This document shows positions 46,638 through 55,603 of a stretch of DNA of 64,000 nt, in pieces. Origin of the DNA: an uncultured Bacteroides sp. Lineage in GTDB: Bacteria > Bacteroidota > Bacteroidia > Bacteroidales > Bacteroidaceae. Every line of letters starts with the position of its first letter. Position 1 is the first letter of the stretch. The notes below the pieces were generated by a model. The model ran no database searches. It saw nothing but the letters and a program-made list of their open reading frames with translations, and was not told where the DNA came from. The DNA is taken from contig NZ_CAJUHF010000015.1 of assembly GCF_910585845.1 (NCBI RefSeq), positions 1 through 64,000 of the forward strand. Direction: 5' to 3'. A program made the position numbers and the translations under genes.

Positions 46638-48209
46638 ATGATTAAAGAGTTCGACTTTTTAGTAATTGGTTCCGGTATAGCCGGCATGAGCTTCGCCCTG
46701 AAAGTGGCTCACAAAGGTAAAGTAGCACTCATCTGCAAGACGGAACTGGAAGAAGCCAATACCTTCTTCGCCCAAGGAGGTATCGCTTCAGTAACCAATA
46801 CGCTGGTAGACAACTTCAACAAGCATATTGAAGATACTATGATTGCGGGCGACTGGATCAGTGACCGCACTGCCGTAGAGAAAGTGGTGCGCGAAGCTCC
46901 CGGACAAATCAAGGAACTGATAAACTGGGGAGTGGAATTCGACAAAAACGAACAGGGAGACTTTGACCTGCACAAAGAAGGCGGTCATTCCGAGTTCCGC
47001 ATCCTGCATCATAAGGACAACACTGGCGCTGAAATACAGCAAAGCCTCATCAAAGCCGTAAAGGCACATCCCAATATCGAAATCTTCAACCGACACTTTG
47101 CCGTAGAAATCATCACCCAGCATCACATGGGCATCATCGTAACCCGTCATACCCCGGGCATCAAATGCTACGGAGCGTACGTGCTGAACGAGGACACCGG
47201 CGAAGTGGACACTTTCCTTTCGAAAGTGACACTGATGGCTACGGGTGGCGTAGGTGCCGTCTACCGCAATACAACCAACCCGCTGGTGGCTACGGGAGAC
47301 GGAATCGCTATGGTATACCGTGCCAAAGGTTCGGTGCAAGACATGGAGTTCATTCAGTTCCACCCCACTGCGCTCTATCATCCGGGCGACCGTCCCTGCT
47401 TCTTGATCACGGAGGCTATGCGCGGATATGGTGCCGTATTGCGCAATATGGGGGGCGAAGAGTTCATGCAGAAGTATGACCCCCGCCTTTCGCTTGCCCC
47501 GCGCGACATCGTGGCACGTGCCATCGACAGCGAAATGAAGCAGCGTGGCGACGAGCATGTCTATCTGGACGTTACGCACAAGAATCCGGAAGAGACCAAA
47601 AAGCATTTCCCGAACATCTATGAGAAATGCCTCAGCTTGGGCATCGATATCACCAAGGATTACATTCCTGTAGCTCCTGCCGCCCATTACCTTTGCGGTG
47701 GCATCAAGGTGAACCTGAACGGAGAGTCTTCCATCAACCGCCTGTATGCCGTAGGAGAATGTTCGTGCACCGGGTTGCACGGAGGAAACCGTCTGGCATC
47801 CAACTCGCTGATTGAAGCCGTTGTCTATGCCGATGCTGCATCCAAGCATGCCCTGAGCGTGCTCGACCGTTATGAGTTCAACCACGAAATACCGGAATGG
47901 AATGCCGAAGGAACCGTTACCAACGAAGAGATGGTGCTCATCACTCAAAGCATGAAGGAAGTGAACCAAATCATGGGTTCATACGTGGGTATCGTGCGTA
48001 GTAATCTGCGCCTGAAACGTGCCTGGGTACGTCTGGATTTGCTCTACGAAGAGACGGAAGAGCTCTTCAAGCGCAGCAAGGCGTCAAAGGAAATCTGCGA
48101 GTTACGCAACATGATCAACGTGGGTTATCTGATCACCCGCCAGGCTATGGAGCGCAAGGAAAGCCGCGGATTGCACTATACGATTGACTATCCGCACGCA
48201 AAAGAGTAA
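46638..48209 (+). CDS. nadB: L-aspartate oxidase
   Basis: First step of NAD synthesis: L-aspartate to iminoaspartate. The FAD-binding GxGxxG is LVIGSGIAGMSFAL at the N-terminus. Family segments EANTFFAQGGIASV, DMEFIQFHPTALYHP, HYLCGGIKVNLNGES and GLHGGNRLASNSLIEA are clear. Length of 523 residues is normal. Its pathway partner nadA lies about 6 kb away in the same orientation, with unrelated genes between. Confidence 0.96.
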   Translation: MIKEFDFLVIGSGIAGMSFALKVAHKGKVALICKTELEEANTFFAQGGIASVTNTLVDNFNKHIEDTMIAGDWISDRTAVEKVVREAPGQIKELINWGVEFDKNEQGDFDLHKEGGHSEFRILHHKDNTGAEIQQSLIKAVKAHPNIEIFNRHFAVEIITQHHMGIIVTRHTPGIKCYGAYVLNEDTGEVDTFLSKVTLMATGGVGAVYRNTTNPLVATGDGIAMVYRAKGSVQDMEFIQFHPTALYHPGDRPCFLITEAMRGYGAVLRNMGGEEFMQKYDPRLSLAPRDIVARAIDSEMKQRGDEHVYLDVTHKNPEETKKHFPNIYEKCLSLGIDITKDYIPVAPAAHYLCGGIKVNLNGESSINRLYAVGECSCTGLHGGNRLASNSLIEAVVYADAASKHALSVLDRYEFNHEIPEWNAEGTVTNEEMVLITQSMKEVNQIMGSYVGIVRSNLRLKRAWVRLDLLYEETEELFKRSKASKEICELRNMINVGYLITRQAMERKESRGLHYTIDYPHAKE

Positions 48210-48254
48210 AAGCCAAACAACAAGTTACTGCCGACAACAGTGTCCTGAATATTA

Positions 48255-48322
48255 AGAGCCTGTTTAAATTTTATTCAGTCTTCTTTTTAGAGTTCTTTTT
48301 GAATAAAATTTAAACAGGCTCT
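48255..48322. repeat. 68-bp hairpin element, copy 1
   Basis: Perfect 23-bp arms (48255-48277 and 48300-48322, starting AGAGCCTGTTTAAATTTT) flank a 22-nt T-rich loop. The same element recurs at 53044-53111. It sits 45 bp after nadB and may act as its terminator, or be a dispersed miniature repeat. Confidence 0.8.
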
Positions 48323-48345
48323 AAAATAAAGGAATGCTTCGAGCA

Positions 48346-48389
48346 GAAAAAACGGAACGGGCAGAAGGTTCACAGCCTTCTGCCCGTTC
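48346..48389 (-). terminator. Terminator for rubrerythrin
   Basis: A perfect 14-bp stem (GAACGGGCAGAAGG / CCTTCTGCCCGTTC) with a 7-nt loop. On the minus strand it is followed by TTTTTT, matching the end of the rubrerythrin gene about 80 bp upstream. Confidence 0.8.
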
Positions 48390-48467
48390 GCGCTATTTGA
48401 CGTTTCTTCTTGGCAGAATCTTTTGTACAGATGCAAAAAACTTCTATTTACACAGATGCAAAAAATC

Positions 48468-49046
48468 TTAATAGTTTTCCTTCTTCACTTCGAAGTGGGC
48501 CTGCGGATGCAAGCAAGCCGGACAAATTTCCGGAGCTTCCTTACCTACATAGATAAAGCCACAGTTGCGGCACTGCCATACCACTTCACCCTCTTTGGCG
48601 AATACGGTAGCATTCTCAATGTTGCTCACGAAAGCACGATATCTCTCTTCATGCCCTTTTTCGGCAATAGAGATATTCCGATACATGGCAGCAATTTCAT
48701 GGAAACCTTCTGCTTCCGCCACATCGGCAAAATGAGGATAATCCAACGACCATTCTTCGTGTTCGCCGTCAGCGGCTGCTTTCAGATTTTCCAATGTAGT
48801 ACCGATAACACCGGCCGGATAGCTTGCAGTGATTTCCACCATACCACCTTCTAAATACTTGAACATACGCTTGGCATGTTCTTTCTCCTGATCGGCTGTC
48901 TCTGTGAAGATAGCAGCTATTTGTTCATACCCCTCTTTCTTGGCTACACTTGCAAAATAAGTGTAACGCATTCTCGCTTGTGATTCTCCTGCAAATGAGG
49001 TCAACAGATTCTTTTCTGTCTGAGTACCCTTGACGCTTTTAGCCAT
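48468..49046 (-). CDS. rbr: Rubrerythrin
   Basis: Cytosolic non-heme iron peroxidase for peroxide defence in anaerobes. The four-helix diiron domain carries Glu/His ligands in FAGESQARMRYTYFA, FTETADQEKEHAKR and YRNISIAEKGHEERY. The C-terminal rubredoxin-like domain has two Cys pairs, CRNCG and CPACL. 192 residues is standard length. Confidence 0.96.
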   Translation of the reverse strand: MAKSVKGTQTEKNLLTSFAGESQARMRYTYFASVAKKEGYEQIAAIFTETADQEKEHAKRMFKYLEGGMVEITASYPAGVIGTTLENLKAAADGEHEEWSLDYPHFADVAEAEGFHEIAAMYRNISIAEKGHEERYRAFVSNIENATVFAKEGEVVWQCRNCGFIYVGKEAPEICPACLHPQAHFEVKKENY

Positions 49047-49212
49047 AATTTCTGTTATTTAGTTAATAAATTGTGTATTGCCTTTCTTTCATTAAGAACG
49101 TATAAGGAAAAGAATTTGTTTAGCATATACGCACTTTTTTATTCAGGAGATTCGTCTCTATACTCAAATTTGAAGGATGGATTTACTTATACCGTAATAG
49201 CGAAAAAATCAT

Positions 49213-49321
49213 CTCATGAGACGAATAATTTCGTTCCACGAGACAAAAAAATCCGTCCCATGAGACGATTTATTTCATCTCACGAGATGAATTTATCCGT
49301 CTCGTGAGATGAAATAAAAAC
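49213..49321. repeat. Five-unit 22-bp repeat array with CTCATGAG cores
   Basis: Cores start at 49213, 49235, 49257, 49279 and 49301, exactly 22 bp apart: CTCATGAG, TCCACGAG, CCCATGAG, CTCACGAG, CTCGTGAG. Each is followed by an AT-rich spacer of about 12 bp. The cores are palindromic or nearly so. The array fills the gap between rubrerythrin and the radical SAM gene. Confidence 0.8.
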
Positions 49322-49390
49322 AATAAAAGTGTATCAAAACCTATTTGTGACCAGTTCTGATACACCTCCTACATCATCCATCCTATTTTT

Positions 49391-50167
49391 TTAATAAGAA
49401 ACGCTCACCGCAATGCCCGCCTCTTCCACCAGAGCAGCAATACGATCCAATTCCTTATGAGTAGCTTTACACAAATCGTGTCCGGGCGTTTCACGGTCGA
49501 TGGTATAAATCATCACTTGGCGGGGGTTTATATCTTTCAAGGCTTCCAACCAAGGAAGAACATACCGGTCAGAAGTATTGTCCACATCTTTCCCCTGATA
49601 ACTACCTTTCATAAACATAGTCTGAATGATACAATTCCCTTCGAAAGTTTTCAAACGCTCGATAATCTCAGTCACCGAATAGTGCGTATTAGGACGGTCT
49701 ACGGTACGAATATACTCTTCATCCACCGTATCCAGTTTCAGTATATTGTTATCAACCTTGTTCAACGCATCGAATACCGCCGGACGAGAAATAAAAGTAG
49801 AATTACTCAATACGCTGACTTTGGCAGCCGGAAAATACTTGTCGCGAAGAGCCAATGTATCTTCTATGATTTCGGGAAAATGCGGATGTGACGTTGGCTC
49901 ACCATTTCCGGCAAAAGTAAGCACATCGGGGTTCGGTCCGTTCCGTTGCATATCCAGCAACTTGGCTTCAAGCGCAGTACGCACCTCCTCGCGAGTAGGA
50001 AGCGGTTTTCGTGCACGATGGTCGGCATTGAAACCGCATTCGCAATAAACGCAGTCGAAAGAACACACTTTACCGTCTTCCGGCAATAAATTAATCCCTA
50101 AAGAAACTCCCAAACGGCGGGAATGAACAGGACCGAAAATGGGAGACGGATAAATAATAGTCATCAT
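49391..50167 (-). CDS. Radical SAM protein of unknown substrate
   Basis: A short radical SAM enzyme with the cluster motif CxxxCxxC at Cys35, Cys39 and Cys42 (VCSFDCVYCECG). The N-terminal IFGPVHSRRLGVSLGINLLP is shared by a widespread uncharacterised radical SAM group. SAM-binding GNGEPTSHPHFPEII is visible. It has no C-terminal extra domain or additional Cys cluster, so the substrate is unknown. An upstream IR (50246-50275, GGAAGTTAA / TTAACTTCC) lies in the gap to the next gene. Confidence 0.85.
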   Translation of the reverse strand: MMTIIYPSPIFGPVHSRRLGVSLGINLLPEDGKVCSFDCVYCECGFNADHRARKPLPTREEVRTALEAKLLDMQRNGPNPDVLTFAGNGEPTSHPHFPEIIEDTLALRDKYFPAAKVSVLSNSTFISRPAVFDALNKVDNNILKLDTVDEEYIRTVDRPNTHYSVTEIIERLKTFEGNCIIQTMFMKGSYQGKDVDNTSDRYVLPWLEALKDINPRQVMIYTIDRETPGHDLCKATHKELDRIAALVEEAGIAVSVSY

Positions 50168-50317
50168 TCTTACTTTTTACAACGGACAAAATTAATGAAT
50201 TCGGTGGATATAGAGGCAATTAAAAGGGAAGAAAAAGGGGTTATCGGAAGTTAAAGAAGTTATCACTTAACTTCCAATACTCCCTTTAACTCTCCAACTC
50301 CCTAAATAAAATTCCCC

Positions 50318-52327
50318 TCAAATCTTTATGCGCAACTGCATCTGCAAGTCTGCTTTCTTGTTTCCCGGTATCTGATCGTTGCCTGAACCGATGGATTCAC
50401 GGTCCTGATAAATCGTTTGCCCGAACTTAAGGAGCAACATAAACCTTTTCCAAAAATCATAACGGGCACAGGCAGAAAAACGGAACCCGCGCCCATAGAA
50501 AGAAGGTACATAAAAGGAATAAAGCATCCCACTCTCGGAGGCGTAGATGCGAGAATCGTAATCATCCGTATGAAAATAAGTACCCTGCACAGAAAGCCTC
50601 AACGGAAAGGAAAAGACATACGAACAAGACTGTGTGAATTGATATCCCTGACTTCCCGCCAATCCCTGCGAATGAAAATGATTGTAATCAACCGTTGTTC
50701 GTAACTGAATATGCTCCGGTGAATAAGTCAACCGATAACGGAAACGATGATGATAAACCGGAAGTACTACTTCCCCACCCGTGCCCGTCACGTCTCTTTC
50801 TTTGCGTTTATAACGGTAATTGACATACATGGAGAGATTCCGCCGAAGCGAATAGAGCGACTGGAACATTACATCTACCCCCTGCGACGGTTTACTGATG
50901 CGGTACCTCCACCAAGGAAAGGAGAACATGTCCAGTGAAGCGAAAAAGCTCCAATGGCTAAACGGAGAGGCTTCCGCCGCCAAATACCAACCGTTTTCAT
51001 TCTGCGGCATACTTCCCTCGCCAAAAGAACGGGCAAACATAGCCCAATAATCGTGGGCATAATATCTATGAACAATTGCCAGTTGATAACCTGTTAATAC
51101 GTTATATTTCAATTGGTTTACCAGTGCATAACCTTGCTTACCAAGAGCCGCTTCACCAGTCAAGGTAAAACGGTTCAGACGATACTTGTAGTTTATGCCT
51201 GCATTATAGAAGCGATTGCCCTGCATATTGTATTTTGCGTATGTTCGTAACTTCGGTTGATAAGTATGATTAAAGAAGTAGTAAATACCTGTAAATCCAA
51301 TATTTAATTTGTTCATTTCATAGTTAATATTTCCCCCTATCAGCTGCAAGGTAAAAGCATTCATCTTCTCCGCTTCCTTCTCCGTACGGTGCAGACCGGT
51401 TTTGGAAATAGAGGTAATCTTGCCCTGCTCCACTACCCCGTCCATCGAACGATGAGAGTAGAAACCGGACGCATGAAGCGCAGAAGTTATCTCTACCGTT
51501 GCCGCCGCTCCCCGGAAATAATTATATTCATCGGTCGAACTATGTTTCCGAATGCCCGTATTACTGCGATTGTCCAGTGTAGTAAGCGAATAAGTCTTTC
51601 CCAAACGAAAATCCGTACTGACTACTAACCCTTGTCCGAAACTCAGTTTATAGTTGCCCAATGCCAACGTTTTCAACCTCCCTGCATTGTGAAGCAGAAA
51701 ATAAACCGAATAGTAATCATATCCTTTGCTGGAATGCAAAGCTCCGAAAGGCTCTCCGGCATCCTTCTCTGCCGTGATTCCCATCTGTAGATAGTCTCCA
51801 TAGCGATAGCCATACTTCAAAGAGTGGTACATCGACGGTCCTAAATAGTTTTTCTGATATCCTTTTCGGGTATAAAAAGGTACGTCTAAACGGGTCAATA
51901 CCTCTTGTTTGCCATATTTCAACAGAGTTTTCAACCGTGGAAAGGTGTTTTTTTCAGGAACCGGCATTGTGCAGACAAAAGGTGACAGTAAGTCGATGGT
52001 ACGTTTATCCATATCCTTCACCAATTGTAGTTCGTAAATGGTCTGCATTTGTCCGTATATATACACATACGCCAGGATATTTTCAATCTGGATGTCCGTA
52101 AGAAATGGAAATTGCTCTAAATCACGTTTAGTAGCCACATTGATATTAACAGGTTCTTGCAGGCGGTTGGAAAGCTCTTCGAGTTCGTCTTCCCAGTTTT
52201 TTTCCTCTTCATCCATAGAGATTTGCTCTATGCTCTCTTCCCAAAGAAAGACGTTCGTATTTTGAGCTTCAAGTATAGGAGTCATTAACAGCATACTTAA
52301 AAAAACTCCTAACTTGAGTAATTTCAT
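50318..52327 (-). CDS. HhH-domain protein with predicted outer-membrane beta-barrel
   Basis: Signal peptide (LLMTPILEAQ), then a ComEA-like helix-hairpin-helix region at about residues 55-115 (EPVNINVATKRDLEQFPFL, TDIQIENILAYVYIYGQM), which is normally DNA- or protein-binding. From about residue 145 to the end, alternating aromatic/hydrophobic strands (YRYGDYLQMGITAEKDAG, RFTLTGEAALGKQG, HRFRYRLTYSPEH) and the terminal LQMQLRIKI point to an outer-membrane barrel. The combination is common in Bacteroidetes but its function is unknown to me. A link with DNA uptake would be speculation. Confidence 0.75.
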   Translation of the reverse strand: MKLLKLGVFLSMLLMTPILEAQNTNVFLWEESIEQISMDEEEKNWEDELEELSNRLQEPVNINVATKRDLEQFPFLTDIQIENILAYVYIYGQMQTIYELQLVKDMDKRTIDLLSPFVCTMPVPEKNTFPRLKTLLKYGKQEVLTRLDVPFYTRKGYQKNYLGPSMYHSLKYGYRYGDYLQMGITAEKDAGEPFGALHSSKGYDYYSVYFLLHNAGRLKTLALGNYKLSFGQGLVVSTDFRLGKTYSLTTLDNRSNTGIRKHSSTDEYNYFRGAAATVEITSALHASGFYSHRSMDGVVEQGKITSISKTGLHRTEKEAEKMNAFTLQLIGGNINYEMNKLNIGFTGIYYFFNHTYQPKLRTYAKYNMQGNRFYNAGINYKYRLNRFTLTGEAALGKQGYALVNQLKYNVLTGYQLAIVHRYYAHDYWAMFARSFGEGSMPQNENGWYLAAEASPFSHWSFFASLDMFSFPWWRYRISKPSQGVDVMFQSLYSLRRNLSMYVNYRYKRKERDVTGTGGEVVLPVYHHRFRYRLTYSPEHIQLRTTVDYNHFHSQGLAGSQGYQFTQSCSYVFSFPLRLSVQGTYFHTDDYDSRIYASESGMLYSFYVPSFYGRGFRFSACARYDFWKRFMLLLKFGQTIYQDRESIGSGNDQIPGNKKADLQMQLRIKI

Positions 52328-52423
52328 GTGTGTAAATCAATATATTGGGCACGAATTTACCATAAATAAGTTAACAAGGCAAGGAAAACCGTAACAATCA
52401 AACAATAATTCAACAGAAACACG

Positions 52424-52431
52424 TAATTTTG
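52424..52431 (+). promoter_or_regulatory. -7 box directly before the DUF4294 gene
   Basis: TAATTTTG ends 5 bp before the first ATG (52436), so transcription would start at or beyond it. This favours the second ATG (52442, MRLNIFIL) with a near-leaderless mRNA. Confidence 0.5.
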
Positions 52432-52435
52432 TGGC

Positions 52436-53035
52436 ATGGACATGCGGCTTAACATATTCATACTAACTGTGTTCCTTCTGTTCGTAACCTTCCAATGCCA
52501 TGCGCAGGAGACGAAGAAAGAAGGATATCTGGTTCCTGTATGCATATACCAAGGTGACACTATCCCCTATGTAAAATTACCCACTGTCTATATATTCAAA
52601 CCGTTGAAATTCAAGAATAAGAAGCAGCTGAATGAATACAACCGACTGGTGTACAACGTAAAGAAAGTACTTCCCATCTCCAAAGAAATCAACCGTGCAG
52701 TCATCGAAACATACGAGTATCTGATGACTCTGCCCGACGAGAAAAGCCGGCAGAAGCACATAAAAGCCGTAGAGAAAAGCCTGAAAGAACAATATACTCC
52801 ACGCATGAAGAAACTGACTTTCGCCCAAGGCAAGCTGTTGATAAAGTTAGTAGACCGTCAAACCAATTCCACTGGTTATGAACTGGTGAAAGCTTTCATG
52901 GGTCCTTTCAAAGCAGGGTTCTATCAGACCTTTGCCGCACTATTCGGTGCCAACTTGAAAAAACAATATGATCCTACGGGCGAAGATGCACTTACCGAAC
53001 GGGTTATCTTATTGGTAGAAAGCGGACAATTATAA
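52436..53035 (+). CDS. DUF4294 family secreted protein
   Basis: Signal peptide (IFILTVFLLFVTFQCHAQ), then a body resembling the DUF4294 family of Bacteroidetes (GDTIPYVKLPTVYIFKPL, LVYNVKKVLPISKEINRA, LTFAQGKLLIKLVDRQT). The middle is helical and basic. No enzyme motif is visible. The annotated first ATG lies almost inside the promoter, so translation may begin at 52442. It is divergent from the HhH-barrel gene and ends just before copy 2 of the 68-bp hairpin. Confidence 0.8.
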   Translation: MDMRLNIFILTVFLLFVTFQCHAQETKKEGYLVPVCIYQGDTIPYVKLPTVYIFKPLKFKNKKQLNEYNRLVYNVKKVLPISKEINRAVIETYEYLMTLPDEKSRQKHIKAVEKSLKEQYTPRMKKLTFAQGKLLIKLVDRQTNSTGYELVKAFMGPFKAGFYQTFAALFGANLKKQYDPTGEDALTERVILLVESGQL

Positions 53036-53043
53036 TTATTTTT

Positions 53044-53111
53044 AGAGTCTGTTTAAATTTTGTTCAGCCCTCTTTTGAGAGTTCTTTTTGAAGAAAATTT
53101 AAACAGGCTCT
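53044..53111. repeat. 68-bp hairpin element, copy 2
   Basis: Same layout as the element at 48255 (23-bp arms, 22-nt loop), with two mismatched pairs. It is 8 bp after the DUF4294 stop. Directly following is GAAGTTAAAGGAGTTATCAC (53123-53142), 19/20 identical to 50247-50266. The rest of the gap to 53363 contains CGGTTGAAA repeats but no gene. Confidence 0.8.
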
Positions 53112-53363
53112 TAGGAGTCAGAGAAGTTAAAGGAGTTATCACTGCCTTTCGCTCCGTTAGGAGTTAAAGCCGATAGCTCCCGAATCACTAATCACTCTTA
53201 CTACTTCCAAACAATTTTTCCGACTTCCGGATAACTCCTTGATCGAAGCGGTTGAAACCTTGTTAGTAAACGGTTGAAAACCTGTTGACAGGAAAGTTAA
53301 TTATCTAAATAGAATACTGAAATACAAAGATTTGATATTGTTTATAATGATATAAACAACTGT

Positions 53364-53891
53364 TTATTTCAGCTTCTTAAATAAATCCCATATCACGATA
53401 CCGGCAGTTACGGATACATTCAATGAATGTTTCGTCCCATACTGCGGTATTTCGATGCAACCATCAGAATGGTCAATAACTTCCTGCTGTACGCCTTTCA
53501 CTTCATTCCCCATGACTATGGCATACTTACCCGCCTTATCCAGCACCAAGTCATTCAACATGATGCTACCCTCTGCCTGCTCTACGGAATAGACTGTATA
53601 TCCCTCTTTTCTGAGGTTATCAACAGTTTCAACACAGTTTTCAACATACTTCCAGTCGACAGTGAATTCAGCTCCCAAAGCCGTTTTGTGCATCTCAGGG
53701 TGGGGGGGAGTTGCCGTAATGCCACACAGATAGATGCATTCCACCCGAAAAGCATCTGAAGTACGAAACACCGAACCTATATTATGAAGGCTACGGATAT
53801 TATCCAATACGACCACCAGAGGCAGTTTCTCAGCTTCCTTGAACTCTTCTACACTGATACGGTTCAACTCGGTTATCTTCAATTTACGCAT
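53364..53891 (-). CDS. SpoU/TrmH-family RNA 2'-O-methyltransferase
   Basis: SPOUT-fold methyltransferase acting on tRNA or rRNA ribose. All three SpoU motifs are present: VLDNIRSLHNIGSVFRTSDA, AIVMGNEVKGV and SLNVSVTAGIVIWDL, which form the trefoil knot. There is no N-terminal RNA-binding extension (175 aa), as in TrmH/TrmL-type enzymes. The target nucleotide cannot be inferred. A -7 box (TATCTTTG on the minus strand, 53948-53955) lies upstream. Confidence 0.9.
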   Translation of the reverse strand: MRKLKITELNRISVEEFKEAEKLPLVVVLDNIRSLHNIGSVFRTSDAFRVECIYLCGITATPPHPEMHKTALGAEFTVDWKYVENCVETVDNLRKEGYTVYSVEQAEGSIMLNDLVLDKAGKYAIVMGNEVKGVQQEVIDHSDGCIEIPQYGTKHSLNVSVTAGIVIWDLFKKLK

Positions 53892-53947
53892 ATTCTTCCA
53901 ATTCTTTAGTTTTTAGGTTTCTAAGTACGGATAAAACCAAAACGCCA

Positions 53948-53955
53948 CAAAGATA
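53948..53955 (-). promoter_or_regulatory. Promoter candidate for the SpoU methyltransferase
   Basis: Minus strand TATCTTTG 57 bp upstream of the start. Confidence 0.5.
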
Positions 53956-54162
53956 CTTCTTTCCGTTCACATCCCTGTTAATAACCGTTGAAAAGCTGTC
54001 AAAACAGATTGGAAAGAAAGTCAAAAGTAATCCTTGCAATATTCGGAACAACCTATATGCAACTACCGAAATGAACATTCCAAAAAAGTTAAGAGAAACT
54101 TTCCGAGGTTATATAAACACATTTTTCAGCCCTATTACACCTGTTTATAACTATAAAGTTAT

Positions 54163-54170
54163 TAACTTTG
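54163..54170 (+). promoter_or_regulatory. nadA promoter candidate with long leader
   Basis: TAACTTTG matches TAnnTTTG and would give a leader of about 210 nt before nadA. The leader is AT-rich, contains CCTTATT / AATAAGG arms and TTATCAACA / CGTTGATAA nonamers, and could be regulatory. No ORF is seen in 53892-54386. Confidence 0.5.
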
Positions 54171-54386
54171 CACATTATCAACAAGCTGTTAATGCAATTT
54201 TATAGAAGCCTTATTATCAAGAGATATATACCTTATACGCCCGTTGATAACCTCCGAATAAGGTTTTATCTTATGCTAATAACTTTCTGAGCAAGAAAAA
54301 TCGCATTTACTTGTTGACACTATTAACAGGCTATTATCACCAATAAAGGATTTCTAAATTTAAAAAGAGAAATAAAAAATATAATT

Positions 54387-55325
54387 ATGGATAATCTGAT
54401 AGAAGCCATCAGGCAACTCAAGAAAGAGAAGAATGCAATCATTTTAGGACACTACTACCAGAAGGGAGAAATACAAGATATAGCCGATTACGTTGGCGAC
54501 AGTCTGGCATTGGCGCAATGGGCGGCACGGACGGATGCGGACATCATTGTGATGTGTGGCGTTCACTTTATGGGCGAGACGGCAAAGGTGCTCTGTCCGG
54601 ATAAGAAAGTACTGGTGCCCGATATGGCTGCCGGTTGCTCGTTGGCAGACAGTTGTCCGGCAGATCAGTTCAGTCGGTTTGTTGAGGAGCATCCCGGGCA
54701 TACGGTGATATCCTACGTGAATACGACGGCCGCTGTAAAGGCAGTGACCGATGTCGTGGTGACCTCTACCAACGCGAAGCAGATTGTGGAAAGTTTCCCG
54801 AAGGAGGAGAAGATCATTTTCGGACCGGACAGAAATTTGGGAAATTATATCAATTCTGTTACAGGGCGTAATATGTTGTTATGGGACGGTGCATGCCACG
54901 TACACGAACAGTTCTCTGTTGAAAAGATTGTGGAACTGAAGAGACAGCATCCCGATGCACTTGTGTTGGCACATCCCGAATGCAAGAGTACTGTGTTGAA
55001 ACTGGCTGATGTAGTCGGTTCTACGGCTGCTCTGTTGAAATATGCGGTGAAACATCCTGAAAAGAAATATATCGTTGCTACCGAGTCGGGTATTCTTCAT
55101 GAGATGCAGAAGCAGTGTCCGCAAACCCAGTTCATTCCGGCTCCTCCTGCCGACAGCACGTGTGCTTGCAATGAATGCAGTTTCATGAGGTTGAACACGC
55201 TGGAAAAACTTTATGATTGCCTGAAAAACGAATCACCGGAGATTACGGTAGATCTGGCAATTGCAGAAAAGGCAGTGAAGCCTATCAAACGAATGTTGGA
55301 AATATCGGCTAAATTAGGATTGTAA
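54387..55325 (+). CDS. nadA: Quinolinate synthase
   Basis: Condenses iminoaspartate with dihydroxyacetone phosphate to quinolinate using a 4Fe-4S cluster. Segments typical of NadA are AIILGHYYQKGEIQDIADY, GVHFMGETAKVLCP, TSTNAKQIVES, HPECKSTVLKLADVVGST and ATESGILHEMQ. Candidate cluster Cys occur in ETAKVLCP, AHPEC and the C-terminal TCACNECSFMRL. Length is normal (312 aa). nadB is about 6 kb away; nadC is not in this window. Confidence 0.96.
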   Translation: MDNLIEAIRQLKKEKNAIILGHYYQKGEIQDIADYVGDSLALAQWAARTDADIIVMCGVHFMGETAKVLCPDKKVLVPDMAAGCSLADSCPADQFSRFVEEHPGHTVISYVNTTAAVKAVTDVVVTSTNAKQIVESFPKEEKIIFGPDRNLGNYINSVTGRNMLLWDGACHVHEQFSVEKIVELKRQHPDALVLAHPECKSTVLKLADVVGSTAALLKYAVKHPEKKYIVATESGILHEMQKQCPQTQFIPAPPADSTCACNECSFMRLNTLEKLYDCLKNESPEITVDLAIAEKAVKPIKRMLEISAKLGL

Positions 55326-55370
55326 GTTACTCTTAACCATACTTTTTTTTCTTTTTTTTATTCATTTTTC

Positions 55371-55410
55371 CGCCATGCTTGAAGAGCAAACAAGCATGGC
55401 GATTTTTTTA
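55371..55410 (+). terminator. Rho-independent terminator after nadA
   Basis: Perfect 11-bp stem (CGCCATGCTTG / CAAGCATGGCG) with a 9-nt loop and a T-run at 55404-55409. Confidence 0.9.
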
Positions 55411-55569
55411 AGTACAGTCTGTGTTTTACAATAAAAGTTATATTTCTTATTGCTTGATAGTTTCATGGGGGATTCGAAACAGCACGATACCCAAAACTAT
55501 TAAAACCATCTCTAAAAGTAGTCTTAAAAATCACAATTTTTAGGTATTGCCAGCTTTTTTACTCCCCTT

Positions 55570-55577
55570 TATCTTTG
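55570..55577 (+). promoter_or_regulatory. Promoter of the porin-imelysin-cytochrome operon
   Basis: TATCTTTG lies 26 bp before the porin start. A TTG at 55544 is at a rough -33 distance. Confidence 0.6.
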
Positions 55578-55603
55578 CATCGACAAAAATATTAAGATAA
55601 AAG

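Noticed and set aside
46788..47969. A 393-residue minus-strand frame inside nadB
   Set aside because: nadB has all family motifs on the plus strand; the opposing frame has no recognisable domain.
49213..49321. CRISPR array
   Set aside because: The 22-bp units are too short and degenerate, the spacers are not unique sequences of about 30 bp, and no cas gene is near.
54171..54386. Riboswitch in the nadA leader
   Set aside because: A hairpin can be drawn, but no known NAD or other riboswitch consensus is recognisable.
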